This document shows positions 54,309 through 63,700 of a stretch of 64,000 nucleotides of DNA, piece after piece. A program made the position numbers and the translations under genes. Below the pieces are notes generated by a model. The model ran no database searches, was not told the DNA's origin, and saw only the letters and a list, made by a program, of their open reading frames with translations. The stretch is taken from NCBI GenBank assembly GCA_021776735.1, contig JAJFFH010000052.1, positions 62,001 through 126,000 on the forward strand. Reading direction: 5' to 3'. The stretch is from Planctomycetota bacterium (GTDB taxonomy: Bacteria > Planctomycetota > PLA2). Positions within the stretch are counted from its first letter, which is position 1, and each line of letters opens with the position of its first letter.

Positions 54309-55244
54309 TCATTCTTCGACGGTCAGGCGCCTTGTTCCGTAGTCCAGGGTCCACGAGAGTTTGCCGAGACCTCGCAAGCCGAGCAGGCCGTCCGGAGCGC
54401 CCTGCATTTTTGGAAACGTCGCGACCACCCAGCCCGCGACGTGCCGAAACGTCCGGCCCGCAACCCGCACGGTCCGGATCTGCACGGATTTGCGCCTCGT
54501 GCGCCCGGCTGCCGAGCCCGTTTTGGCGAGTTTGCGCGCCGCGGCAGGCGAAATGAGGCCCAGGTCGGCCGCGATCCGCGGCTCCAGGACGAGGCGCTCG
54601 GCGCCTGAATCGACGAGCAGATTCAGGGGTCGTCCCTGGACCAGGGCCCGAATCGTGAGCGTGCTCGGTCGGCCGGGCCGGGGGAGCGGCTCGAGACGTA
54701 CCTCGCGTCGCCGAAAGTCGAACGTCGCGCGAAAATGGCACAGGACCGACGCCCCGGCCACGGCGTGTTCGCGACCAAGATCCGGGACCCGCCGCTCGGT
54801 GAGCGGAAACGCGGCGACCCCCGGCCCGAACGCCGCGCCCCCGAACCCGATGGACTCGACGACGCCGTTCCTGTGCAGCGTCGCGGCTCCCGGCGCGACA
54901 ACCGGCACGGCGCGTCCGGGCGGCACATACAGACCGGCGGCATGCGCTGCGGGCCCGGTCAGGAACACGTGCGAGGATCCGGTGTCGAGCAGGATCCGCA
55001 TCGGCTGCCGGTTGATCTCGCCGGCGACCACGGGGAGCTCTCCGGGAAGCATCGGCAACCGGAGTGTTCGTAGTGGGGGGCGCGGGGGCAGCGGCCCGTA
55101 GCCATGGGCGGCGACGGCGTCGAGGTCGGGGCGCGGCGTGTTGCGCGCGGCCGCTTCAAGTTCGTCCGCGAGGTCGCGGTTGGACCGGACGCATCCGACG
55201 CCCAGCACGAGCAGTCCCACCAGCGCCCGGGTCGCCCGAAACAT
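54309..55244 (-). CDS. Retropepsin-like aspartyl protease lipoprotein
   Basis: About 311 residues from ATG 55244. The lipoprotein signal is LVGLLVLGVGC. Two half-domains each carry an active-site-like motif: ILLDTGSSHVFL (DTG) and LLVDSGAERLVL (DSG), with GLLGLRGLGKLSWTLDYG near the end. A single polypeptide with two catalytic Asp motifs could act as a monomeric, pepsin-like protease at the membrane. The start codon lies within a dispersed-motif copy. A Pro/Arg-rich segment (LPPRPPLRTL) comes from an A/G-rich repeat read in antisense. Confidence 0.78.
   Translation of the reverse strand: MFRATRALVGLLVLGVGCVRSNRDLADELEAAARNTPRPDLDAVAAHGYGPLPPRPPLRTLRLPMLPGELPVVAGEINRQPMRILLDTGSSHVFLTGPAAHAAGLYVPPGRAVPVVAPGAATLHRNGVVESIGFGGAAFGPGVAAFPLTERRVPDLGREHAVAGASVLCHFRATFDFRRREVRLEPLPRPGRPSTLTIRALVQGRPLNLLVDSGAERLVLEPRIAADLGLISPAAARKLAKTGSAAGRTRRKSVQIRTVRVAGRTFRHVAGWVVATFPKMQGAPDGLLGLRGLGKLSWTLDYGTRRLTVEE
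55074..55090 (+). repeat. A/G-rich repeat, family 2, copy 5 (antisense to its gene)
   Basis: GGGGGGCGCGGGGGCA without the A-run, on the strand opposite the aspartyl-protease gene. Confidence 0.55.
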
Positions 55245-55259
55245 CGCCGTCCGTAGGCT
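55240..55259 (-). repeat. Dispersed motif family 1, supplying a start codon
   Basis: On the minus strand it reads AGCCTACGGACGGCGATGTT. The ATG inside it is the predicted start of the aspartyl-protease lipoprotein. Confidence 0.75.
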
Positions 55260-55282
55260 TTCGCCGTGTCGGTCCGTTCGCG

Positions 55283-56011
55283 CTACTTGACTGTGAAGGC
55301 CATGCACGAGATCCGCTGCGTCCGGACGTCCTTGCCCTTCTCGGTCAGGACCGTTTCGATGAGCACCGTTCCGCCGGGCACGTCGCGGCTCAGGAACGCT
55401 TCGCCCTTTTCGACGCCGCCGCCGGGGTATTTGCGCGTGACCTTGTATTGACGGCAGACGACGACCCGCTCGGCGACCGTGCGCTTGGCGTTCAGCTTCG
55501 TCAGGTGGAACGTCTCGGTCTGGATGGCCTTGCCCTTCTTCGTCAGCGTCGTGACCAGCCGGACAACGACGCGAGGCTTCTTGGCGATCCATTCGGTGAT
55601 GGCGCGCTTGCCCGCGGGGCCGGTCACGACCGTGCGCTTCTTGATGCACAGCACGTCGCGCTTGCCGACGCGGACCATGTCGTCCACGGGCTTGCCGGAC
55701 TTCGCCGTCTCGCCGGGCTGCGCGAGGCCCGTGCGATTGAGCACCTGGTCCTGCGAGCGTGTGAGCGCGATGTTGCGGGTGGTCCACTTGACCTTGAGCG
55801 TGCTTTTTTTGATGCCCGTGATCACGCCTTCCATGATCGTGACGTGCGGCACCTTGCCCACATGGGCGTTGATCAACTTCAGCTTGACCTGTGAGCCCTT
55901 GCCGAAGCCCTCCCAGCCGCCTGCGGGGCGCGGGCGCAGCTCCTTGCCGGCGCTGCGGGCCGTGGCCGCAAACAGGAGCGCCATCGCGAGAATCCTCATG
56001 GGCCGGATCAT
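55283..56011 (-). CDS. Secreted beta-rich protein, unknown
   Basis: 242 residues from ATG 56011; ATG 55999 gives a tidier signal peptide (RILAMALLFAATARSAG). The mature protein is basic and beta-rich (QVKLKLINAHVGKVPHVTIM, RVVVRLVTTLTKKGKAIQTE, RTVAERVVVCRQYKVTRKYP) with two or three cysteines and no known motif. It is 20 bases from the divergent MoeA-fusion gene. Confidence 0.65.
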   Translation of the reverse strand: MIRPMRILAMALLFAATARSAGKELRPRPAGGWEGFGKGSQVKLKLINAHVGKVPHVTIMEGVITGIKKSTLKVKWTTRNIALTRSQDQVLNRTGLAQPGETAKSGKPVDDMVRVGKRDVLCIKKRTVVTGPAGKRAITEWIAKKPRVVVRLVTTLTKKGKAIQTETFHLTKLNAKRTVAERVVVCRQYKVTRKYPGGGVEKGEAFLSRDVPGGTVLIETVLTEKGKDVRTQRISCMAFTVK

Positions 56012-56031
56012 AGGAGAATAGGATCATCGTT

Positions 56032-57861
56032 GTGCAACAGCGGCAGTTCCTGAACGTGGTTTCGCGCGACGAGGCCGAGCGGCGGTTTCGCGCGGCGGTG
56101 TCGTTTCGCCGGAAGACAGCCCAGGACGGCGATGTTTCCGGGGCCGCCGGGCGGGTCTTGGGCGCCGATGTCGTGGCTCCGATCGACGTGCCCGGGTTCA
56201 CCCGCAGCAACGTCGATGGCTTCGCCGTGGTCGCGCGCGACACCTTCTCCGCCGCGGAAGAGACCCCGGCGCGGCTCGTTTTGGCTCCGGAACGGGTCCT
56301 CACGGGGGTCGCGCCGCGGGCCGAGTTGCGGCCCGGCACGGCCATGGCCATCGCCACCGGCGGCGTCGTCCCGCGCGGCGCGGACGCGGTCGTGATGGTG
56401 GAGGACACCGATGTGGAGGACAGGGGGCCCGGGGCCGCGGACGCGGGTGCGCTGATCGTGCGCCGCGCGGTCGCTCCGGGGGCGAACCTGGCCCACGCCG
56501 GATCCGACCTTGCGTGCGGCGAGACCGTTTTGCGCGAGGGCACGGTGCTGACGTCGCGGGACACGGGGCTGCTGGCGGCTCTGGGCTTGGAGCGGGTGCC
56601 GCTCGTGATTCCGCCCCGTGTCGCGGTGCTGTCCACCGGTGACGAACTGCTCGCGCCGGGCGAGGCGTGGCGCGACGGGTGCCTGTTCGATTCGAACCAG
56701 CGGGTGTTGGCCGACGCGATTGCGGAGTGCGGCGGGATCGCGCTGGAGCGCGGCATCGTGCGCGACGACGAAGACACGCTCGCGCGCAAGCTCGACGAGG
56801 CGCTGGCCGAGGCCGACCTGGTGTTGTTTTCCGGCGGGACTTCGAAGGGTGCGGGCGATCTGTCCTACCGGATGGTCGGAGAGCGCGGGACGATTCTGGT
56901 GCACGGGGTCGCGCTCAAGCCCGGCAAGCCGATCGTGCTCGCGGTCGTGGACGAAAAGCCGGTCGTGATCCTGCCCGGATTCCCCACGTCCGCGACGTTC
57001 ACGTTCCACGAGTTCGTGGCGCCGTGGATTCGGGAGCGTGCGGGTCTCCCGCCAGATCGGCGCCGCATCGTGCGCGCGCGCATCGCGCATCCGGTCGCCT
57101 CGCAGCGCGGCCGCCGGGAGTACGATCTTGTGCACTTGGTGCGCGCGCGCGGTGCGGACGATCTGGTCGCGTTTCCGCTCGGCAAGGGGTCGGGCTCGCT
57201 CACGACGTTCGCGCGCGCCGACGGTTTTCACGCCATTCCGGAAGACGTCGAGCGCCTCGACGGAGAAACCGAGGTCGAGGTGACGCTGCTCGGGCCGCTG
57301 CGCCTGCCCGACCTGGTCGTCATAGGCAGCAACTGTCCGCGCCTCGGACGCATCCTCTCGGACCTGCGTCGCGAGGGGATCGAGAGCAAGCTCATCGCCG
57401 CCGGCTCGCGGGCCGGACTCGCCGCGCTGGCGCGGGGCGAGTGCGATGTCGCCGGCATTCACCTCTTCGACGAGAAGACAGACACCTGGAACAAGCCGTT
57501 TTTGCCGCCGGGGGCCGAGTTGGTGAAGGGCTACCGGCGGCGGCAGGGGGTCGTGACCCGGGACGGTCGTCGAGAGGGCCGCCTGGTCAACCGCAACCGC
57601 GGCGCGGGTACGCGCGTGTTGATTGATCGGCTCCTTGAAGGCGCGCGCCCGGACGGCTACGAGTTTGAGGTGCGCTCGCACCAGGCCGTCGCCGCAGCGG
57701 TCAAATCGGGCCGGGCGGACTGGGGGGTCTGCATCGAGGAGTGCGCGGACGGCCTGGAGTTCGAGTTCCTCGCAGATGAGGAGTTCGACGTGGCCTTCGT
57801 CGCCCGGACACCCGCGGTAGTCGCGTTGGTTGCGAGAATCGCCGGAGGCGATTCTCGTTAG
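56032..57861 (+). CDS. MoeA-type molybdopterin protein fused to a periplasmic-binding-like domain
   Basis: 609 residues from GTG 56032. Residues 1-400 are MoeA-like: VPGFTRSNVDGFAVVARDT, IATGGVVPRGADAVVMVEDT, VAVLSTGDELLAPGEAW, SGGTSKGAGDLSYRMV, LPGFPTSATFTFHEFV. The last 200 residues resemble the PBP-like (PF12727) domain of fused MoeA proteins: VVIGSNCPRLGRILSDLRRE, DVAGIHLFDEKTDTWNKPFL, NRNRGAGTRVLIDRLL, HQAVAAAVKSGRADWGVCIE. Such fusions may sense or donate molybdate or tungstate, or guide metal choice. Residues about 29-36 (TAQDGDVS) come from a dispersed repeat. Confidence 0.9.
   Translation: MQQRQFLNVVSRDEAERRFRAAVSFRRKTAQDGDVSGAAGRVLGADVVAPIDVPGFTRSNVDGFAVVARDTFSAAEETPARLVLAPERVLTGVAPRAELRPGTAMAIATGGVVPRGADAVVMVEDTDVEDRGPGAADAGALIVRRAVAPGANLAHAGSDLACGETVLREGTVLTSRDTGLLAALGLERVPLVIPPRVAVLSTGDELLAPGEAWRDGCLFDSNQRVLADAIAECGGIALERGIVRDDEDTLARKLDEALAEADLVLFSGGTSKGAGDLSYRMVGERGTILVHGVALKPGKPIVLAVVDEKPVVILPGFPTSATFTFHEFVAPWIRERAGLPPDRRRIVRARIAHPVASQRGRREYDLVHLVRARGADDLVAFPLGKGSGSLTTFARADGFHAIPEDVERLDGETEVEVTLLGPLRLPDLVVIGSNCPRLGRILSDLRREGIESKLIAAGSRAGLAALARGECDVAGIHLFDEKTDTWNKPFLPPGAELVKGYRRRQGVVTRDGRREGRLVNRNRGAGTRVLIDRLLEGARPDGYEFEVRSHQAVAAAVKSGRADWGVCIEECADGLEFEFLADEEFDVAFVARTPAVVALVARIAGGDSR
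56118..56136 (+). repeat. Dispersed motif family 1, in-frame in MoeA-fusion gene
   Basis: AGCCCAGGACGGCGATGTT, one base shorter than consensus, sense strand, read as A-Q-D-G-D-V. Confidence 0.65.
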
Positions 57862-57876
57862 TATGAGGCAGGGGAC

Positions 57877-57892
57877 TCGTCAAATATGGCGA
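57877..57892. promoter_or_regulatory. Putative HipB operator O1
   Basis: TCGTCAAATATGGCGA, an inverted repeat of the form TCGTC-N6-GRCGA with one mismatch. The first of three similar sites before hipB. Confidence 0.6.
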
Positions 57893-57916
57893 GTAGTTGC
57901 TATTCGGAATGATAAA

Positions 57917-57932
57917 TCGTCGATGATGCCGA
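57917..57932. promoter_or_regulatory. Putative HipB operator O2
   Basis: TCGTCGATGATGCCGA, 40 bases after O1. Both O1 and O2 are followed by GTAGT. Confidence 0.6.
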
Positions 57933-57961
57933 GTAGTAGTCCGGCATTTGTGTTCAGTATC

Positions 57962-57977
57962 TCGTCGAATATGACGA
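57962..57977. promoter_or_regulatory. Putative HipB operator O3
   Basis: TCGTCGAATATGACGA, the perfect form of the palindrome, 45 bases after O2 and about 45 bases before the hipB start. Confidence 0.65.
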
Positions 57978-58006
57978 TTACGTCGATACAATTCGCCTTT
58001 ATCGCC

Positions 58007-58012
58007 TATACT
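58007..58012 (+). promoter_or_regulatory. Putative -10 element of hipBA (TATACT)
   Basis: Eight bases before the hipB ATG, so transcription would start at or just before the ATG and the message would be nearly leaderless. No clear -35 hexamer was found. Confidence 0.45.
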
Positions 58013-58020
58013 GACGACTT

Positions 58021-58371
58021 ATGCAGATCACGGACACCCTCTCGGACGAAGCCCTTCTTGCCGAGCTGGGGCTGCGGATTTCGCGGCGGCGAATCGCGGC
58101 TCGTCTCACCCAGTCCCAGGCAGCCAGGGAAGCCGGGATTTCCAAGCGGACCGTCGAGCGGATCGAGAATGGGGCGTCGGCACAACTCTCAAGCGTGATC
58201 CGGCTGCTGCGCGCCCTCAACCTCTTGGCCGGGTTGAACGCGCTCGTGCCTGCGGAAGGACCGAGCCCCATGGAGCTTTTGCGCAATCGGGGCAAGCGGC
58301 GCGTCCGTGTTTCCGGCAAGCGCGGTTCCAAAAAGGCGCCCGATTGGACTTGGGGGGATGACGACTCGTGA
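58021..58371 (+). CDS. hipB: HipB-like XRE-family antitoxin/regulator
   Basis: 116 residues from ATG 58021. The helix-turn-helix domain covers residues 15-70 (RIAARLTQSQAAREAGISKR, TVERIENG, SVIRLLRALNLL). A basic tail (RVRVSGKRGSKKAP) and a final acidic Trp-containing segment follow. It would bind the clustered palindromes upstream and repress its own operon, and neutralise the HipA-like kinase whose gene overlaps its stop by four bases. Confidence 0.88.
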   Translation: MQITDTLSDEALLAELGLRISRRRIAARLTQSQAAREAGISKRTVERIENGASAQLSSVIRLLRALNLLAGLNALVPAEGPSPMELLRNRGKRRVRVSGKRGSKKAPDWTWGDDDS

Positions 58372-59690
58372 CCCTGGCGGAGGTTCGGCTATGGGGGCGA
58401 ACGATCGGCGCGGTTCTGCTGGAGGACGGCCGCGACGACGCGGTCTTTCAGTACGACCGCGAATTCGCGGCCAGCGGAATTGAGGTCGCTCCGCTGCAAA
58501 TGCCCCTGCCTGAATCGCCGTCCCGCCGCTACGGTTTTCCAGCACTTCCGCGCGACACTTTTCACGGCTTGCCGGGCTTGCTCGCGGACTGCCTGCCGGA
58601 CCGCTTCGGCAACGCGCTCATCGACGCGTGGCTCGCCACGCAGGGCCGCGGTCCGGAGACGTTCAACGCGGTCGAGCGCCTGTGCTACGTCGGCTCGCGC
58701 GGCATGGGTGCGCTTGAATTCGCGCCGGCCGAGGGGCCGCGGCCCACGCCGTCGCGCCGCATCGAGGTCGCAGCACTCGTGCAACTCGCGTCGGAAATCC
58801 TCAGCCACCGCGGCGACCTCCGGGGGTCTTTCGAAGACGAGGATCGCGGTCGTGCGCTGGCCGACATTCTTTCCGTCGGAACCTCCGCCGGCGGCGCGCG
58901 CGCCCAGGCGGTGATCGCGTGGAACGAGACGACGCACGAGGTCCGGTCGGGGCAAACGGATGCCGGGTCCGGCTTTTCGTCCTGGATTCTCAAGTTCGAC
59001 GGCGTGTCGGGCAACCGGGACAAGGACAAGGATCTCGCCGAGCCCGCGGGCTACGGCGCGATCGAATACGCGTACCACCTCATGGCGCGCGCTGCCGGCA
59101 TCGAGATGACCGAGTGCCGGCTGCTCGAAGAGAACGGTCGCCGGCACTTCATGACGCGGCGGTTCGACCGGCCGTCCGGCGGCGGCAAGCTGCACATGCA
59201 GTCGCTGGGCGCCATGGCGCACTTCGACTTCAATGCGGCCGGCGCGCACTCCTACGAAGAGGCGTTTCGCGTCATCCGTGAACTCGATCTCGGCATGGAC
59301 GCGATCGAGGAGCAGTTCCGGCGCATGGTGTTCAACGTGGCCGCGCGCAACCAGGACGACCACGTCAAAAACATCGCCTTCCTGATGGACAAGTCCGGCC
59401 GCTGGACGCTCTCGCCCGCGTATGACGTGATCTACAGCTACAACCCCGAGGGCGCCTGGACCGCCAGCCACCAGATGTCGCTGAACGGCAAGCGCGATCA
59501 TTTCACGCGCGCCGATCTGCGCGCCTGCGCCAAGACCGCAATGATGAAACGAGGCCGCGCGGACACGATCCTTAACGAAGTAGGCGCCGCAGTCGCGAAC
59601 TGGCCCGACTTCGCGGAGGCCGCAAGAGTTTCCGAGGCGCAGGTCGCCGCCATCGCGAGCACGTTACGCCTCGACCTGCCCGCGAGGTAG
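58368..59690 (+). CDS. hipA: HipA-like serine/threonine-kinase toxin
   Basis: 440 residues from GTG 58368 (GTGA overlap with hipB). The N-terminal subdomain (LPDRFGNALIDAWLATQGR) and the core kinase domain are present. Key features are the loop SVGTSAGGARAQAVI, which corresponds to the inhibitory autophosphorylation region, the catalytic segment NQDDHVKN with Asp330 and Asn335, and the metal-binding Asp353 in SPAYDVIYS. E. coli HipA phosphorylates glutamyl-tRNA synthetase and causes persistence; other family members have other targets. All catalytic residues are intact, so it is probably active. Confidence 0.9.
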   Translation: MTLAEVRLWGRTIGAVLLEDGRDDAVFQYDREFAASGIEVAPLQMPLPESPSRRYGFPALPRDTFHGLPGLLADCLPDRFGNALIDAWLATQGRGPETFNAVERLCYVGSRGMGALEFAPAEGPRPTPSRRIEVAALVQLASEILSHRGDLRGSFEDEDRGRALADILSVGTSAGGARAQAVIAWNETTHEVRSGQTDAGSGFSSWILKFDGVSGNRDKDKDLAEPAGYGAIEYAYHLMARAAGIEMTECRLLEENGRRHFMTRRFDRPSGGGKLHMQSLGAMAHFDFNAAGAHSYEEAFRVIRELDLGMDAIEEQFRRMVFNVAARNQDDHVKNIAFLMDKSGRWTLSPAYDVIYSYNPEGAWTASHQMSLNGKRDHFTRADLRACAKTAMMKRGRADTILNEVGAAVANWPDFAEAARVSEAQVAAIASTLRLDLPAR

Positions 59691-59977
59691 GCATGTGGCC
59701 AGGCGTGCGGCAGGACTCTCGTTCGGTACGGGGGCGCTCGCCTGTTCCGAGAGCACCCGATCGGACCCCAACCTCAAGCCCACATGCAGGGTGACTTTCT
59801 ACGGACTTCCCGGAATCATCGGCTCGGGATAGACTGCTGAACCGCGCCGGGCCCGTCCTGGCGGCAACTCGGGAAGTCTTGAGAACAACTGTTCTGCCCG
59901 GAGTTCGCCATGTGGAGCGTTGACGTGTTCGTGGCCGTCGCCGCCCGGCCGCGTGTTGGGCGTCAGTAGGAGGTTCC

Positions 59978-60547
59978 ATGAGAGAGGTCGTGTTGAAGTG
60001 GAGTGGGCCGCACAGTCTGGCGTCCCGTGAGGACCGCCAAACCTTCTCGCCGCCTGCTCAGAGCGGAGTCTATCTCTGGACCGTCGCCAACGACGCTGGC
60101 CCCAAGATCTCGTACGTCGGCCAGGCTGGCAGTCTCGTGGACCGCTTCTATGAGCACGTGTTTTGGACGCTTGGCGGGGCTTACTGCCTCTACGGTCGAG
60201 AGCACCTGATCGATGGGAGTCCGCCTGAACCCGTGTACCGACCCTCGATAGGCAGCTTGCTGACGGATTTCTGGGATCCAGACGACGCCTATCGAGGTCT
60301 TGATCTTGCGCGTGAGAATCTCGCGGCCTACCGATTCTGGGGGGCGCCGGTGACGGCTGATCGCGTGATCCGCGAGACTGTCGAGTCGGCGCTGATAGAT
60401 GCTGCACGAACGAATAGTCAGCCGCTTCAGAACGAGCGCGTTAGCCGCTGTCCGGGGTCTTCGCCGTGTCTGAGCGTCCGGTCCGTCTTTCGCGACCGCG
60501 TCGGCATCGCGGCGCTGTCTCACGTCATTGAGTATGGCGAACTCTAG
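59978..60547 (+). CDS. GIY-YIG-like nuclease-fold protein
   Basis: 189 residues from ATG 59978 with a strong AGGAGGTTCC upstream. The N-terminal half has SGVYLWTVA and KISYVGQAGSLVDRFYEH, a fair match to the GIY...YIG motif with the conserved Arg and a helical His. A downstream Glu (RETVESALIDAARTN) may be the catalytic Glu. Such domains cut DNA in repair, mobile introns and restriction. The pattern is weak, so this is a fold-level call. It lies between hipBA and the SNF2 helicase. The 287-bp spacer before it showed nothing recognisable. Confidence 0.5.
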   Translation: MREVVLKWSGPHSLASREDRQTFSPPAQSGVYLWTVANDAGPKISYVGQAGSLVDRFYEHVFWTLGGAYCLYGREHLIDGSPPEPVYRPSIGSLLTDFWDPDDAYRGLDLARENLAAYRFWGAPVTADRVIRETVESALIDAARTNSQPLQNERVSRCPGSSPCLSVRSVFRDRVGIAALSHVIEYGEL

Positions 60548-60757
60548 GTTGGAACTCGCGTGCTGCGGCCAGCCGCGGGTATGCGCATCTCTACGATTGG
60601 GCTGGATCGACTCGCTCGAGACGTTCGGCGAGACGTTGGATCATGCAGCCACACTGCCGCAGAAACCGCAGAGGGTCGCCGGACCGCATCAGTAGAATAG
60701 CGACGGAACCGCTACTGCCGCTACGGGGGTTGATTGTCTGACTTGAAGAACGCCGCA

Positions 60758-63700
60758 ATGGTCCTTGAAGGCCAACTCCTCACCGGCCCGCTCTTCAGCG
60801 AGCCGATGCGGGTGGAGACGGTGCGCCAGGCGGCCGACGGATCCTGGGCTGTTGGCCTGGTGGGCACGCGGTCCGAGCGGTTCCGCAAGGTCACGCTGAC
60901 GGTTGATGATCTGGCATCGCTCACCATTGACCAGCCGGGATTCGGCTACAGCGGCGATGGACGGCTCCTGCGCCTTGGGCTGCAAGCCCATGCGCTGGGC
61001 ATCGCGTGGGAATTCGATCCTTACTTCGGGCTCTCGATCTCGCGCGTCGATCCGTTGCCTCACCAGCTTGAGGCGGTCTACGACCATCTCCTCAAGCTGG
61101 CCCGGGTACGCTTTCTGCTTGCCGACGATGCCGGGGCCGGCAAGACGATCATGGCGGGCCTGCTGATCCGCGAGTTGCGGCTACGCGGCCTCGCCGAGCG
61201 CATCCTCGTCGTGGCACCCGCCAACCTCGCGTTTCAGTGGCAGCGGGAACTCAAGGAGAAGTTCGACGAGGAGTTCCTGGTGCTCAAGGGCGCCGACCTG
61301 CGCGACCAGTTTGGCGTCAACCAATGGATGAAGCAGAAGAAGGTCATCACTTCGCTCGATCTGGCCAAGCGCGATGAGATTCTGCCCGGGTTGCGGCAGG
61401 TGCAGTGGGACCTGGTCATCGTCGACGAGGCCCATCGCATGTCGGCGCGCGACGAGTCCCACAAGAGCCTGCGCTACAAGCTCGGCGAGCTGCTGCGCGA
61501 CACGTCGGACCATCTTCTGCTGATGACCGCGACGCCGCACCGGGGCGATCCGGTCAACTTCACGCTGTTCCTGCAACTGCTCGATCGGGACGCCTACGCC
61601 GATGTGCGTTCCATCCAGCAGGCCATGAAACGCCAGCGGGCGCCCTTCTACCTGCGGCGCACCAAGGAGGCGATGGTCTACTTCCCTGAGCGTGGCGACG
61701 ACGGCACCTGGCAGGCGCGCAAGATCTTCACCAAGCGCATCCCGCACACGGTCGACTTTGCCATCGACGGGGAAGAGTTCGATCTCTACTGCGAGATCAC
61801 CCGCTTCGTGAAACGCCAGAGCGCCCGCGCCGCCGCGGAGGACCACAACCCGCGCGCTCGCGCCGTAGGGTTCTTGATGGCGCTGTATCAGCGCCGGCTG
61901 GCCTCCAGTACTCGTGCGATGCGCCGCAGCCTGGAGAATCGAGCGGGTCGGCTCGCGAAGGGCCTCGAGCAGGCCCAGGAGCTGATCCGTGCGGCTCCTC
62001 CGGACCTGCCCGACTGGGACGAACTCGATGAGATGGAAGAGGGGGAGCGCGAGCGGCTTGAGCAGATGCTTGAGGCGGTCACTCTCGCCGGCAACGCCGA
62101 CATGGTCCGCGAGGAGATCGTGGAGTTGCGCGAGCTGGCCAAGGTGGCGGAGGGGGTGGAGCGAAGCGGCGTCGAGGCCAAGCTCGGCAAGCTCAAGGCC
62201 CTGCTCGGGAAAGAGGGCTTCTTCGAGAACCCCGACCGCCGCCTGCTGCTGTTCACCGAGTTCAAGGACACCCTCGCCTACCTGGTCGAGAACCTCGAAG
62301 CCTGGGGTTTTCGCGTCGGCGTCATCCACGGTGGCATGAAGCCCGGTTCCCGCGACGACCCCGGCACCCGCATCTTTGCCGAGCAGCAGTTCCGCGACGG
62401 TGCGATCCAAATCCTGGTCGCGACGGAAGCCGCGGGCGAAGGGATCAACCTGCAGTGCTGCAACATCCTGTTCAACTACGACATTCCCTGGAATCCCAAC
62501 CGCCTCGAACAGGGGATGGGGCGCATCCACCGCTACGGCCAGCTCAAGGACTGCCTGATCTTCAACTTCGTCGCGACCAACACCATCGAGGGGCGCGTGC
62601 TCCAGCGCCTTCTCGACAAGCTGCAGGAAATCCGTGATGCGCTCGACGACGACGCGGTGTTCAATGTGGTCGGCGAGGTTCTACCCTCCGCCCACGTCGA
62701 GCGAGTCCTGCGCGACTACTATGCCGGCAAGCTCGGCGATGCCGACTTGGAAGAGCGTCTCCTGAAGGACGTGGACGAGTCCCGTTTCCGCAATATCTGC
62801 CAAAACGCCCTGGAGGGCCTCGCCGCCAAGAAGCTCAACCTGGAGATGCTGATCGAACGCCGCGCGCGGGCCAGGGAACGCCGCCTGGTGCCCGAGAGCA
62901 TCGCCCGTTTCCTGCGCGATGCCGCCGAGTTCGTGCCGCTCAAGCTCAAGCCGATCGAAAGCCTGCCCCATACCTTCGAGCCCGCGCGCACGCCGGGTGT
63001 CCTGCGCCGCTACGAGCGCGAGCCGGATTGGAAGCTGGCCGAGCTGGCGGGCCGGTATCCGCGCTGTTCCACCGACCGCGACACCGCCGACAAAAACAGC
63101 CTCGAGTGGGTCACGCCGGGCCATCCGTTGTTCGAGTCGATCCGACGCCATACGCGCGAGTGCGCCCTGAAGCCCTTTGGCGAGGGAGCCTGCTTTCACT
63201 CACTCGCGCATGCAGAGCCGGCTCGCATCGATTTTTATCGCGCGCGCGTAGTCGATGGGCTGGGCCGCATCGTCCACGAGAACCTCTTCGCGGTGGAGTT
63301 GCGCACCGGCACCGAGCCGCAGCTTCGGGAGGCGGGCACGCTGGGGAACTTCACGCCGGCGAAACCGCCCGACGAACTTCCCGCGATCGCTGCCGGGCCG
63401 GAGCCCGCCGACTGGTTGCAGGAACACGCGCTGACACCCTTCCTCGAGGAGACGCGCGCCGAGCGTTCGAGCGAAGTCGAGCGCATCGCCGAACACGTCG
63501 AGCTGTCGTTGACGGAGCTCCTCTTGCGTACCGACGAAGAGATCGGTGGAGCGGTCGTCGATGTCGAGGAGGGCAGGCAGGGTGCCGAGGGTCGCCTCGC
63601 CAAGGCCGAGAACCGGCACGCCGAACTTCTGTCCCGTCGCGACCGTCGCCGGGAGGAGTTGGGCCGCCAGCGAGCCCTTTCGCTGCAGGCGGTGGAGCGA

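Noticed and set aside
58510..58525. Partial match to the dispersed motif in hipA
   Set aside because: Core match only, on the antisense strand; could be chance in GC-rich coding sequence.
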